Counted from the stretch's first letter, positions 22,225-32,820 are shown. The stretch: 64,000 bases of DNA from Chloranthus sessilifolius (GCA_021018995.1 CM037595.1:92206491-92270490), one strand, 5' to 3'. A program made the numbers and translations. Notes: a model not told the origin generated them from the letters alone.

Positions 22225-22791
22225 CGCTCTATTCGTGTGCTAAGCTGGTGCAAACCAGCTCCCTCTTGTATTAAACTCAATTCGGATGGTGCGGCATCTG
22301 GGAAGTGGGAACCCGGGGATTGCTGGGAGGTGGGATCATCAGGGTGAGTTCGGTGGGTTAATAGTTGGTTTTAGCAATTTCTATGGTCGCCAAACCAACA
22401 ATGAAGTTAGAAGCTTCGGCTCTTCTAGATGGCATCAAATTGGCTCGGGTTCTTAATAAGCACTTGATCATTGAATGTGATTCTATACCTGGTATTGGTA
22501 AATGCTATACACCAAAAAGAATTTCCATGGAATATCTCAATAATTGCTATCGTGAACTCAATCAAGTTGCGGACCACTTGGTGAAACTCACAATCAAGGA
22601 TAAAAATTTCAAATTTTATTTTAGTCTTGGGCTTTCGGGGTGTATCGAAACCGAAACATTTGGCCGAAATCTGACCATGCTGACAATATCTACATCTCAC
22701 CGCATCACTTTCCCTTATATCAACTTCCTAATCCTTGTAAAGGACTGATGCATCTTGATTCGTTAGTTGTTCCCTATATCCGGAGGGGCTA
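22225..22791 (+). pseudogene. LINE-type RNase H domain relic
   Basis: Segments in shifting frames read WCKPAPSCIKLNSDGA, then EASALLDGIKLARVLN, IIECDSI, REL-NQVADHLVKL and finally PCKGLMHLDSLVVPYIRRG before a TAG. This is the order of a plant RVT_3/RNase H-like domain: the first Asp in the NSDGA strand, the Glu helix, the ECDS strand and the NxVADxLAK helix. It is usual at the C-terminus of plant LINE (L1-type) open reading frames and in solitary degenerate copies. Several frameshifts and loss of the spacer between strands show it is dead. The reverse transcriptase of a LINE was not found upstream. Confidence 0.7.
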
Positions 22792-23280
22792 GCCTCTAGA
22801 TTGCTTTGGTTTTGTTTCGGTTTTCCTTTGGTTTAATAATAGATCCTTATTCATCCCAAAAAATAAGGGCTCAAGAGTTGTCCTTAGTAAACTAAAGGCT
22901 GGTGTTAATATATACCACATCACTTCATGTTAAAGCCACCTCATTGATATTGATTATTTTGAATTAGACAATGAAAATCTATTTCTATCTCAAACATTTA
23001 CAAATTAGATATTGAGATCATGAGCGTATCATCAGACGGTAAGATGTTGATTACACATGGTATACATCTCAAATAGCGATTATGATCAACTTATTATAGC
23101 GTACCATCAACCATGGTTCATATTCACTTTTTGGGATGTGTGTCACATATAATTTACATTTAACCTAGACCCATGATCTCATGATCTATGGTGTAGAAGA
23201 TTAGGATAAAAATGATCTGTATCATCTTATTTAGGAAAATTATAAACGGAGATTAAATTTGTTGAGAATAAAGTATAGGC
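22792..23280. other. No gene; possible Mutator-type MITE debris
   Basis: The wording (GATCATGAGCGTATCATCAGACGG, CACATGGTATACATCTC) resembles the interior of the elements at 24770-25116 and 33198-33622, but I could not fix termini. Confidence 0.4.
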
Positions 23281-23282
23281 GG

Positions 23283-23441
23283 CTGATGTGGCACGACGTA
23301 ATTAGCTGCACTGACCTATATTAATTGAGTCCCACCGCACTTGCAACATTGCGTCGCGCCACATCAATCACTTGCACTTTGTGTACATAAAATTTATCCT
23401 CCATCAATCACTTGCACTTTGTGTACATAAAATTTATCCTC
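23283..23441. repeat. Inverted repeat followed by an exact 40-bp tandem duplication
   Basis: TGATGTGGCACGACG (about 23284) is inverted at about 23350 (CGTCGCGCCACATCA), giving a hairpin with an 80-90-base span. The 40-base unit at 23362-23401 (CATCAATCACTTGC...) is repeated without change at 23402-23441, implying recent slippage or unequal exchange. Confidence 0.85.
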
Positions 23442-24196
23442 CATGTAACAATGTCCAATTAATTATATAATAATATCCTAAGATAGCCCTGTGCACTAGC
23501 TCCACTATAAACGACTCCAGTTTGTAACAAAGTCAATCCAATTTATGGGAGTGGCATGGCATTGGGGCTCCTCATCCTACCCAACAAGGGTCCGTTAAAT
23601 AAATAGAAGTGCTATGATTAAATGATTTAAAGTGCTCGATGCGCGTTATGTTTGAGTGGAATAATGATAATAATAATATTATTATTATTATAGAGAAAGC
23701 CTTGCCACGATGACATTGGCATTGATGCACATGTGTGCCATGTGTACAAAATTTATTACAATTGGTCGCTTGCGCAATGGGCTTTGGGAGAAGGGCCTGA
23801 CTGGAGGGCCCGAATTTTAACTTGTATAAAAAAGTGGGGATCTCTCTCAATCTCATTTATTTGCATGTAGCCACCGTGTATAGTATACCACAGTACGTAG
23901 ATTGCATATATAGATGTGATTGCACAGTCTAGGCATCACCTGTTTATTATATATTTTATTTTCTTTTAATGACGAGCAGAGGGTATCCAAATTTTGGGGC
24001 TTGGGATTGCTGCTTATTATATAGTTGATATATATGATTGGGGTGCACGCGTGAGGGTGAAGACAAATATGGGAAGGGTATGCAAAGGCTGCTCATCTGA
24101 TTGGGGGAAGATTCTTGTGGCCGGCCCCCACTAGGTGAGTACTCCAAAGAAGATACGCTCAAGTTTTTGGTCCCACGCCATTCCCTTAGTTCTAAC

Positions 24197-24241
<45 letters not shown>

Positions 24242-24769
24242 CCTTTTGTTTACAATTTAAGAGAAACGCTTGATTTCTTGAGCACATGTAACATGTGAAA
24301 ACACTATCTGAGTCATATAATTTAAAAATTATAATATAAAATAATCTTTAGTAAAATATATTGGTTCGAAAAGGAATCTCGATAATAAGATTTAATGCAA
24401 TCAAATGTTATCATCTAATTCAATGATCGACTATATTAATCATTTGATAGAGATTGTATTTTATTCAATATTTTGCTCTTGATCATATCTTTCAAATCAT
24501 AGGCTAAGATGGTATTTCTATACTCCCTAAACTACCATCTTTCTTTTAACTTTGTGCTAGGACAACATTGAGTGTGATAAGTAATGGATCCAATAATGTG
24601 TAAAACTAATAAAAAAAAATGATCAATGTAGTTCTTTCAACTTTGTTGACCCTATGTTTTAGGCTGCACGACTTTGCGGAGTTTGACTATGTTAAACGAA
24701 GGAGATTGAGCCGAGTATTTCCTGCAGTACATTGGTTGGGTGCCTAATACAAACTCATACATATATATA
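23442..24769. other. No gene; contains an (AT)n microsatellite
   Basis: An AT microsatellite occupies about 24200-24238. ATT/AAT repeats lie at 23667-23692. The remainder has no recognisable coding region. A TGAGTACT-rich unique-looking stretch at 24060-24190 has no open frame of conserved character. Confidence 0.5.
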
Positions 24770-25116
24770 TATGGTACAATTTATTTTCTCCCAAGACTCT
24801 TCCTTCTCAACCCGACTTTCTATTGCTTAAATTATTAATTATCTGCTTTCAATCAGACAATGGAGATAATTTATTATCCAAAATTTGAATATGATCATCG
24901 GAATACATCAAGCATGATTTTTTAATCACTTTTCAAGATGTCCCGTGTGAAATCAAAATCAAACCGTTTGACAGTAGAACTATGATATCAAGATCTATTG
25001 TGTCAAAGATTGATACCAAAAATGATTGCCATCATCTAATTTAAAGCGTTCAATGATTTAAACACGGAAAACAAGGTTCAAAAGGAAGAAAGTTGGCTTG
25101 AAAATAAAGATACCCA
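24770..25116. mobile_element. Terminal-inverted-repeat MITE, same family as 33198-33622
   Basis: The left end GGTACAATTTATTTTC is inverted at the right end as GAAAATAAAGATACCC. Next inward, CCAAGACTCTTCCTTCTC pairs with GGAAGAAAGTTGG. The interior phrase ATCAAGATCTATTGTGTC recurs in the 33.2-kb copy. Edges are approximate because the left flank is an AT microsatellite. Confidence 0.65.
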
Positions 25117-25352
25117 TAAGCTTAAACGCGTTCTTTTTTAAAAGCAGCTCAGTTGTTATCTTTCCTCCTTTGTAAGGCTTGAGGTCGTAAGTTCTATACT
25201 CTTTCTTTCCTATTTATCGCTCAATGTGATTGTTTTGTTATATGGGATTCACTCCCTAAGTGCTGCCAAGGTGTCAACTTGGGTATCGGTCCAGGAAGGA
25301 CTGATACGAATTGGCCGATACCGAGTTGACTCGGTAATTTTTTAAATATATA

Positions 25353-25640
25353 CAAGGTATCAAAAATTGGTCAATACCGATACGTATTAGTTTTCGGCCA
25401 AACCGATACGTATTGGTTTTCGGCCAAACCGATACATATTGGTCTGATACGTATTGGTATCCCGTATCGGTATCGCCAATACGTATTAGCCGATATGGGC
25501 TCGTATTGGCCAATAGTTTCGGTTTCAACCAAGATTTTAGTTTTTTATTTTTTAATTGGCCGATACATATCAGTATTGGCCGATTCGTATCTGCCTCGGG
25601 CAAACCGACACCCGAGACCGATATCGGTTTTGATACCTTG
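25353..25640. mobile_element. Fold-back element of GATACGTATC family
   Basis: CAAGGTATCAAAA at the left is exactly inverted as TTTTGATACCTTG at the right. The interior consists largely of CCGATACGTATTGG-type words in both orientations. The flanks are TA repeats, so the TSD cannot be judged, and it sits inside the larger 25268-26665 element. Confidence 0.7.
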
Positions 25641-25680
<40 letters not shown>

Positions 25681-25863
25681 CGTGTGAGAGGTGTCGACGA
25701 ATACGAGTTCCATATCAACCGATACCTGATACGTATCGGCCAATATCGGCCCGCATCGGCCAATACCAATACCAAATACTAAGTTTATAACTGAGATGTA
25801 TCGGCAATGATACATATCGATTTGCCGAAAGACCGATATGTATCGTCAATACGTATTGGTATT

Positions 25864-26636
25864 TAGGGCTCTCAATCGGTTGGACCAGCACAAATTTCGG
25901 CCGCACTTGGCCCCAAAAAAGTGGTATTTTTTATTAAGCAAACTTAGCCCGATATTCAAACCGTGATAAACATGTTGCAACCCGGATAAATACGGGTTGG
26001 GCTTGGGTTAAGTGTCGCAACATCCGGCCCGCACCCGGCCCAAATATTATATATATATTTATCTATTCAAAATTTTAATTTTTTTATATAGTTAAATATG
26101 ATTTACTTAAATGCCCTGAAATTAAACTATTGAACGGTTTAAACTTGGAGTATTTAAGTCAAAAGCGCAATAATCTTGTACATATATTTTTTTATTAGAG
26201 AAATTAGATGGCTTAATTTATTTTCAAACAATCATGCATAGCTTTTTAACTATAGAACTTGGATGACTTGTTAATAAATTTTCAAACAACAATTGTCTGT
26301 TATAATCATTGTGCAACAAATTAAAATAAAATATTTGAATAAAAGCATATACCTGAGGCTCTATAATAATAATATAATTATTTAATTAAATTTTTAACCT
26401 TCTTCAAACTTTTATTAAAAAAAAACAATCAAACTCAATTTTATTAGAAAAAATAGCCCAATCAAATTTTATTAAAAAAAAAACAGTAGGAAAAAACTGA
26501 AAACACCCAAGTCTGGCCCCTCGGGCCGGCTTGACATCGTACATCGAGTTAGTTTGAAAAATTGGGAACCCGGCTCGGGTAGGTTAGGGCCGGATTGAAC
26601 CCCAACCCGGCCCTAATCTGGCCCATTGAGAGCCCT
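25864..26636. mobile_element. TAGGGCTCTC-ended Mutator-like non-autonomous element
   Basis: The left end TAGGGCTCTCAATCGG is inverted at the right end CCCATTGAGAGCCCT. Flanks ATTGGTATT (25855-25863) and ATCGGTATT (26637-26645) form a 9-bp TSD with one mismatch. The 773-base interior is AT-rich with GGCCCGCACCCGGCCC words near the ends and has no transposase. Its target was a GATACGTATC element, so it is younger than that element. Confidence 0.75.
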
Positions 26637-26696
26637 ATCGGTATTGGCCGATATTTGAGACCTTGAGTGCAGCTCCTGAACTATATTACTCTTTAA

Positions 26697-27044
26697 TAGG
26701 GTTGCAACATAGCAGAGCTAGCTCAACAGCTCGGCTTGGCCCAAAAAAGAGAGCTTTTGCTCTATTAAGCTCGGCTCGAGAGCCAGGGTAGAGCTTTTTA
26801 TTTATAGCTTTATTGAAGTAGAGCCGAGTTGACGAGCTAAAGCTGAACTTGTAAAGCTTGACTCGGCTCAGTCCGGCTATGCTTGATTAATACTATATAA
26901 TAATTTTATATAAAATAAAATATAATAAATATAATTTTAATTTTTCTTTTACTTTTTCTTCCTTATAATAAGATTAATCTAATTGTTACTTTATAATGGA
27001 TAAATATGTAATAAATATATAATTCTTATAATCGTCTATTGAAG

Positions 27045-27102
<58 letters not shown>

Positions 27103-27532
27103 CTATTAAAGCTCTTTCTTATCTCAATGAATAACAACTAGCATGATAATTGACCAACCAATCAATACCTATGATCGACACTTATGCTCTTAATCAATAT
27201 TTAGCACATTAAATTTAAACACTTTTTTCTCTTATCGATCCATTAAATCCAAAAGAACTAAAGGATTAAAAGATATTAGAGCTTTTATTTTTTTAATTTT
27301 ATTAAAGCTTTCATCTATTAAAAAAAAGATAATGTTTAAAACAACATTAGGAAAAATAATTTATAATAGAATTTATTTAGTTCAAAGCCCGGCTCGGCCT
27401 GACTTGAGCTCAATAGAGCTCCAACTTTTTAGGCCCGAAGGGGCTAGACCTAGTTCCAGCTCGGTTCGTATTAGGTAGAGCCAAGCAAAAGCTGACCCAA
27501 GCTCGAGCTCGGCCCAGCTCGATTGCAGCCCT
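26697..27532. mobile_element. TAGGGTTGCAAC-ended Mutator-like non-autonomous element
   Basis: The left end TAGGGTTGCAAC and right end GATTGCAGCCCT are inverted. Flanks ACTCTTTAA (26688-26696) and ACTCTATGA (27533-27541) match at seven of nine positions. Both arms are made of repeated GAGCTCGGCTCG-like words. The centre is AT-rich and holds a long TC microsatellite at about 27048-27098. No coding region. Confidence 0.7.
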
Positions 27533-27875
27533 ACTCTATGATATGTAAGGCAAATCCGGGTTGTCTATGAATGCTAAAAAGTATGGCATCATTAAAAAAA
27601 ACATATTTTAATTCCTTTGAACATGTAATTAATATTTAGGTTAGTGTAATCCTTCTAAGTTTTAACCTGATTTAATGGGTCAGCCGTCTAAACCTGTCAA
27701 AAGCTGATTCTCTGAGATTTATGGGGACCCTAAAATGCTAAGAAGTCTTCTTTTGACATAACTAGTAGGATACAAAAGATTTTTGACAAGCTTGATAATA
27801 TTGGAATTGTCATACCCCATTAATCCATTGGAAAAATGGAATTGAGGACATGGGTTCAAACCCACACTCTAGATC

Positions 27876-28130
27876 ATGGATCAAAATGCTGAAAAACCAA
27901 TATGTATTGTCCGAGCTCAAAATTGATATATATCGGACAATACGTACTTGTACCGAACAATACCGAACGATACATTCAATGTATCGTTCGGCTATATACA
28001 TATATATTAACGATATGATACATTCAATGTACCGTATCGTTCACTACCAATACCGATGCATATCGTCCACTATCGATACCGATACGTATCATCCGATACG
28101 TATCGGTATCAGACGAAATTTTGATCCATG
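27876..28130. mobile_element. Fold-back element of GATACGTATC family
   Basis: ATGGATCAAAAT at the left and ATTTTGATCCATG at the right are inverted. Flanks CTCTAGATC (27867-27875) and CTCTAAATC (28131-28139) are a 9-bp TSD with one mismatch. The interior is repeated CGATACGTATCGG and GATACATTCAATGTATCG words, each close to palindromic. Confidence 0.8.
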
Positions 28131-28911
28131 CTCTAAATCTTGTGTCACACACATGATCATAAGTTAGGCCCACATCCTAGGGTTCAGCGGCCCCTCCGGG
28201 GGGTTTAGAGAGAAAATGGACATTTTATTCCATTCATGTTAAAGGGTGAAACCCTCAAAGATATGAGTTGGCCACCCAAGAATTTTATTACTGAAATTTT
28301 TTACCTTTAATATAAGGGAGCCATTACTTGCACACGTTTTTCAAGTGATTGCACCTAATTTAAAAAAAGACTTGGTATTTTAGGGGCATGTGATATATAA
28401 AAATGCAATATGGGCTGTTTGATTTGAAGTTCATGATCAATAAATCTCTTGTGCATAAAATTGAAGCAAGACACGATACTTATCATATGATTTATTGTAG
28501 TCAACTGTTGATTTATATAATAGTCTTTAACTCTTTAATCAAATGATAAAAATTATATTTTGTTCTAATCTTTTGCAATTGTTATCTTTAAATTATGACC
28601 ATCAAATCAATTGCCTTAGATGGTGTTTTCACACAATAGAGGTTGCCAAACTTGTAAGTCTTTTTTTTAAATTCGATGCAATCCGGTACAATTACTTGAA
28701 AAGCGTGCGCAAGTATTGGCTCCCTTAATATAATTTATTCTTTTTTTTTTTTTTTTGTCATTGATCAACCATAAACATGTGCATGTAACACCCCAAATCG
28801 TTCATTTGCAAGCTCTTGCATCACCACGAACTTAGGTATGGGTCAGCGTCTTCTAACCCCAAGCCTCAAAAGTATACTTTCACTTTTTTGCTCATAAATC
28901 TCTGAGCACTC
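28131..28911. other. No gene seen
   Basis: AT-rich sequence with scattered stops. The stretch at 28330-28730 repeats TTGCACACGTTTTTCAAGTGATTGC-like words inverted at about 28690-28720 (CTTGAAAAGCGTGCGCAAG), so it is probably another decayed inverted-repeat element. Confidence 0.5.
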
Positions 28912-29381
28912 ATAGATCAAAATATCGGACGAAACTGATACATATCATCTGATACGTATCATTTTGGAGGGGCAACGATACAATAAAAAGAGTTTTTTTC
29001 AGGTATCCCTTGAAACAGTCAAATTATCGTCCGATACAAGCAAATTATCGTCCATATCGCTCATATCGGACGATAATTTCAAATTATCATCCGATAATTT
29101 GGTGGTTTAACATGGACTCATAATTTGAAATTATCGTCCGATAATTTCAAATCATCGTCCGTATCCCCCGTATAGGACGATAATTTGAAATCATCGGACG
29201 ATAATTTGATCGTTTGATTTTTAGAGTCTTTTTTTGAAAAAAAAGAAAAATATGTATCAAAACGATACAGTCAATGTATCACTGATACATTAAATATATC
29301 GAACGATACGCGATACGTATCGTCCTGGAGGTCAGGACCTTCAGGACGATACGTATCAGAAATCCGATTTTTTGATCCATA
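28912..29381. mobile_element. Fold-back element of GATACGTATC family, long form
   Basis: ATAGATCAAAATAT at the left is imperfectly inverted at the right (TTTTTTGATCCATA). Flanks TGAGCACTC and TAAGCTCTT match at six of nine positions. The interior repeats AAATTATCGTCCGATA and CGATACGTATCG words in both orientations across 470 bases. Confidence 0.65.
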
Positions 29382-29426
29382 TAAGCTCTTCAAAAGCTTG
29401 ACCAGTTGATAAAAAAGAGATTAACC

Positions 29427-29580
29427 CACTACAAAAATAATAAGACTATTATATATTGGCAACCAAAACTGCCGCTATTAACAAAAAACCTTCTTGTTTC
29501 ATTAGCAACAGGACTAATAGCCGCAATTTTTTTATTTATATAAATTTTGGCTACAGCTAAAACACCTTATTTTTGTAGTG
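29427..29580. mobile_element. CACTA MITE with ACC target duplication
   Basis: CACTACAAAAATAATAAG at the left is matched by CTTATTTTTGTAGTG at the right. A perfect 3-bp TSD ACC sits at 29424-29426 and 29581-29583. At 154 bases it is non-autonomous. Interior words (CTGCCGCTATTAAC) are shared with the 127-base copy at 47021-47147. Confidence 0.85.
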
Positions 29581-29627
29581 ACCCGAGTGCCAAGGGCAGC
29601 ACGTGGGTCAATTATGAAATACCAGAC

Positions 29628-29797
29628 AAGGATCAAAATTTCGGCCAAAATGTCCGAAATTTCAATTTCAATCCCCACCGAAACCGAAACGATAACCCAA
29701 AATTTCATAATTTTTGTATGGGGATGAAGATTTCGGTCCAAAATTTCGATTTTGGTCCCCACCGAAACTGAAACGAAATCCAAAATTTTGATCCTTG
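29628..29797. mobile_element. Fold-back element, TTTCGG subfamily
   Basis: AAGGATCAAAATTT is inverted as AAATTTTGATCCTTG. Flanks ATACCAGAC (29619-29627) and ATACAAGCT (29798-29806) match at six of nine positions. The termini belong with the GATACGTATC family, but the interior is made of AAATTTCGGTCC-like words instead. Confidence 0.65.
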
Positions 29798-30164
29798 ATA
29801 CAAGCTCTAAAATTTGGCTTAATTTTTGGAGGGGAGATACAACTTGCACACGATATTTGTACCGTGGCACATGTGTAAAAACAAAGACTTTATTATTGTT
29901 AGAATCTGTGCTGAGTGTAATACCATCTAAGCCGTGTGATTTGAAGATCAGAATGGGAAGATCCTTGAGGCCAAAGATTGGCACGTTATTCGATCTCTAT
30001 CATTTGATTGAGTACACTCAAAGGCCCTCCTCTAATTCAATCGGTGACTCCAACAAATCAGATGATAGAGATAATGTTTTGTGCAAATTTTTAGATTCAA
30101 AGATATGCTCATCATGCTCTTCAAAGTATATGACCCAGATGGTGTTCTATGTGCCATATAACCC

Positions 30165-30425
30165 AAGGTATAAAAAATTGGCCGATACCGATACGTATTG
30201 GCACCGATACATATCGGTCCTCCAACTCGGTATCGGTATCCGTATCGACACATATGTATTGGTTTGACCCAAGATATGATTATTTTTTTCCCCGTATCGT
30301 CTAATATGTATCAGTTTGAGCCGAACATTGATTTTTTTTTTTTAAGAGCAGATCCATATCGGTATCGGCCGATTCGATTTGTATCGGTCCTTCATGGACA
30401 GATACCGAAACCTTTTGAGTCCTTG
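30165..30425. mobile_element. Fold-back element of GATACGTATC family with perfect 9-bp TSD
   Basis: The 261-base element begins AAGGTATAAAAAATTGG and ends CCTTTTGAGTCCTTG, imperfectly inverted. It is flanked by identical ATATAACCC at 30156-30164 and 30426-30434. The interior is CCGATACGTATTGG-type words. The exact 9-bp TSD is the clearest sign that the family moves by a Mutator-type transposase, supplied in trans since none is encoded. Confidence 0.85.
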
Positions 30426-30434
30426 ATATAACCC

Positions 30435-31400
30435 AAGAATGACAGAATCTTCCTTTTCAAGCACGTGCCACAGTATAAATCTCGTGTATAAGTATTAGCG
30501 CCCTTTTTGGAAGGACCTGATCCATTTTTTGCTCTTACATGTGGATCATCTATATAGATGTACAAACTAAGCGTGCACAATAGACGACCTAAACACATTC
30601 CTTTGTCTTCAACGGATCACCAAAGGCCAACAACTCATTTTTAACTATATGCGTGGTAACAAAAAAATTAATGAATTGATTAATTATAATTGATCATAAG
30701 AGTAAATGAATCACTTCTACTTAATAGAGGAAACTCAACCCATTTTTATCTTTTTCTTGTTTTTAACTCTAACTTCATACTTATTTTGTAATCTATCTTA
30801 TAAAATAGTCATATATTTAATTCTGCTGAGTTAGCATGCTCTTGAGTAAAGCTGAGCTGTAATTTAGTTAAGTCCAAGAGTTAGCATTATAGCTCAACTA
30901 AAAGCTTGATAATACTGCAACCTTGAGGTCATAGCCTCGTAGGTTTATTTTAATCCTAAGTAACCTATTAAAAATAAAAAAAATGTATACACTCTGTAAG
31001 TTATCATTAGGGTAAAAATTTTGCTTCTCAAAAGTTTTGAATAACCAACTTATAGCGATGATAATAGTAATAATAATAATAATAATAACAATAATTATTA
31101 TTATAAATAAGAAACGAGAGCATCCTCAGTAGGATCAGGCTTGAGCCTGATCATAGCCATCTGATCTATGATGCGCCATGCATAAAACATAATTTTGATG
31201 CCCCATAGAGTAAAGAGCCACCATTAGCATATAAGATTATTCTAACATGCTCTCAGCACGTGATGGCACACTCAATACCATATAAAATTTTATGAGCCTA
31301 ACTCAATCTTACAAAATCGACTTGTAAGGGAGAAGTGTCCAAATTATATATAACCGAAGACCTCCAAGCCCCCAGGCAATGTGGGATCATTCTAATAATT
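30435..31400. other. No gene; spacer with an LTR-promoter-like relic
   Basis: An AAT microsatellite lies at about 31064-31096. The 31228-31395 segment contains CCAGGCAATGTGGGATCATTCT and TATATATAACC, the inverse of the segment at about 4353-4455, so it is likely a decayed LTR piece. Nothing else is recognisable. Confidence 0.5.
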
Positions 31401-31412
31401 ACCGCAAATTGA

Positions 31413-31690
31413 AAGGGCCTTGCTATTCGTGAAACCTTTCCGCAGATTGATGATGAAAAAACTTTTCATAAGCTCATAACTCAAGTCATTGAATGGGTCC
31501 AATTAATGCTCGTGAAGTGCCTTTGAACCACTGAACCAGTCAAAAGCTGAGTCACGGGTTTCTAAGGCCTTGAATCCGTGGAAGTCAGCTCTTGATAGGA
31601 TTAATCTCCCTGTGAGAAGAGCCACTTCCAAAACTGTTGTGAATCAGACTGCACATGCAAGTGATGCAACCCTTGCGTTCAATAGGGAAT
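31413..31690 (+). other. Coding-like segment, unrecognised
   Basis: Two consecutive open stretches in different frames read GLAIRETFPQIDDEKTFHKL (31413-31519) and SKAESRVSKALNPWKSALD through RINLPVRRATSKTVVNQ to a TAG near 31690. The amino-acid composition looks protein-like and the second stretch follows a CACTGAACCAG that could be a splice acceptor. I do not recognise the protein. It could be a captured or decayed fragment, or chance. Confidence 0.3.
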
Positions 31691-31900
31691 AGCTATCTGA
31701 AGGTGTTGCAGAGGAACCAAAGAAATAGTACTTGCTTCAACACCGAAAGCATTACACCATATTTGCAGTTTCTTTCCATTTTTTCTCTTTTCTCAACAAC
31801 CCAAATAGGAAACAACAGAACCAAAAGCAGATACAACAAAATTTACAACCCCCTACCTAATTTAATATGCATTTTTTCCCCATCACCAAAAAAGCGCAAG

Positions 31901-31901
31901 C

Positions 31902-31953
<52 letters not shown>
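31901..31953. repeat. (GA)n microsatellite downstream of the OFP gene
   Basis: About 25 uninterrupted GA units, ending about 28 bases beyond the stop codon of the minus-strand OFP gene, so probably in its 3' untranslated region as (CT)n in the mRNA sense. Confidence 0.95.
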
Positions 31954-31955
<2 letters not shown>

Positions 31956-31980
31956 CACTGTTTTTAATGTTATCTTTCTC

Positions 31981-32736
31981 TCATTCATCTAAACAGAGAG
32001 GTAAACGATTAGAAAATGGAAAAAAACTCTTCCTCTTCTCGGTGTTACTGTTGCTATTTTCATCAGACATAAGATTCATGATCAAATCAACAAAAGCCCA
32101 GACGATAATTTTGTGTGTTGCGGCATCATTGAGACTCAAATAGCAATGCAAGAGCTCTTGTAAGCAAGGCCATTCTCTCAGATTCTGAGCTTCCACCATT
32201 TCTTCCATGGAGACCCTGAAATCCACATAAGGATTTCTTGAAGCCATCGCCATTATCGTAAATTTGTCCTTGGACAAACCCGTCTCCATTATCATGCAAC
32301 CTCCTTCCTCTGTTTCCTCTGTCTCGAACTCGCGGTCTTCTGAAAATGATGTTTCATTAACACCCATTATAGATTTCGTCGTGCAAGGCGTAAAGAAGAA
32401 CCTCTGTGAGCTAATTGAATCCTTTAGAATCAACTCGGCCGAGGTGGAGTCGTCTAAATCGACTAGTAAAGAGGAGGAGCTTGTGGAAAAGGATTCTTCT
32501 ATATGGTGATCTCCTTCTTCTAGATTCTGTGAACCTTCAATGAAATTGCAGAGGTTTGAAGAATCTGTAGAAGAAGAATAATAGATGGAGCCCAAGCTAT
32601 TATAAACTTCTCTAAAGGAGTGAGTTTTGGACTCTTGGACACAGACCCATGCATTGGTTTTGGGTCCTGTTGGTCTGAGGTAGAGTAGAGCTTGGTGAAG
32701 TGCTTTAATGGAGGATCTGAGCTTCCTCTTGCCCAT
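31981..32736 (-). CDS. OVATE family protein (OFP), transcriptional repressor
   Basis: A single uninterrupted 251-codon frame starting MGKRKLRSSIKALHQ, the short basic opening usual for OFPs, with no in-frame ATG immediately upstream. The C-terminal OVATE domain occupies about residues 152-222: NPYVDFRVSMEEMVEAQ, REWPCLQELLHCYLSLN, then HKIIVWAFVDLIMNL, all hallmark segments. Residues 108-130 (SQRFFFTPCTTKSIMG) match the conserved linker of the OFP13/16/18-like group. The middle is Ser- and acid-rich and predicted disordered. OFPs are plant-only nuclear/cytoplasmic proteins that bind KNOX/BELL homeodomain proteins and TRM microtubule-linked proteins, repress transcription and shape organs. They are typically intronless, as here. 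It is the only intact host gene I can support. Which OFP number it matches cannot be settled by eye. Confidence 0.93.
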   Translation of the reverse strand: MGKRKLRSSIKALHQALLYLRPTGPKTNAWVCVQESKTHSFREVYNSLGSIYYSSSTDSSNLCNFIEGSQNLEEGDHHIEESFSTSSSSLLVDLDDSTSAELILKDSISSQRFFFTPCTTKSIMGVNETSFSEDREFETEETEEGGCMIMETGLSKDKFTIMAMASRNPYVDFRVSMEEMVEAQNLREWPCLQELLHCYLSLNDAATHKIIVWAFVDLIMNLMSDENSNSNTEKRKSFFPFSNRLPLCLDE

Positions 32737-32757
32737 TTCCTGCTCTGGAGAAAATCT

Positions 32758-32762
<5 letters not shown>

Positions 32763-32816
<54 letters not shown>
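32763..32816 (-). repeat. (CT)n microsatellite in OFP 5' leader
   Basis: GA units on the plus strand, so (CT)n in the sense of the gene, 27-80 bases upstream of the start codon and downstream of the predicted TATA box. CT-rich leaders are common in plant genes and GA/CT tracts can bind BPC-type GAGA factors. Effect here is inferred. Confidence 0.9.

Positions 32817-32820
<4 letters not shown>

Larger units (their letters stand above)
25268..26665. mobile_element. Composite GATACGTATC fold-back element with two nested insertions
   Basis: The outer ends AAGGTGTCAACTTGG and ATATTTGAGACCTTG are inverted copies and are flanked by AGTGCTGCC (25259-25267) and AGTGCAGCT (26666-26674), a 9-bp TSD with two mismatches. 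Inside lie another fold-back (25353-25640) and a TAGGGCTCTC element (25864-26636). Outside those, the sequence is mostly alternating words such as CCGATACGTATCGG. Confidence 0.65.

Noticed and set aside
25274-25906. Several overlapping open frames of 60-125 codons on both strands
   Set aside because: They read through GATACG word repeats and TA/TG microsatellites, giving low-complexity peptides rich in Tyr-Arg-Ile-Gly in every frame; this is a repeat effect, not genes.
27790-27880. tRNA-like sequence with CATGGGTTCAAACCCAC
   Set aside because: It has a box-B-like palindrome but no box A, no cloverleaf and no anticodon stem; at most a SINE fossil.
31655-32143. 162-codon plus-strand frame
   Set aside because: It runs through a GA microsatellite (Arg-Glu repeats) and overlaps the OFP gene on the other strand; no conserved domain.
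32264-32509. Plus-strand frame opposite the OFP gene
   Set aside because: It is the antisense shadow of the Ser/acid-rich part of OFP; the OVATE motif is on the minus strand.
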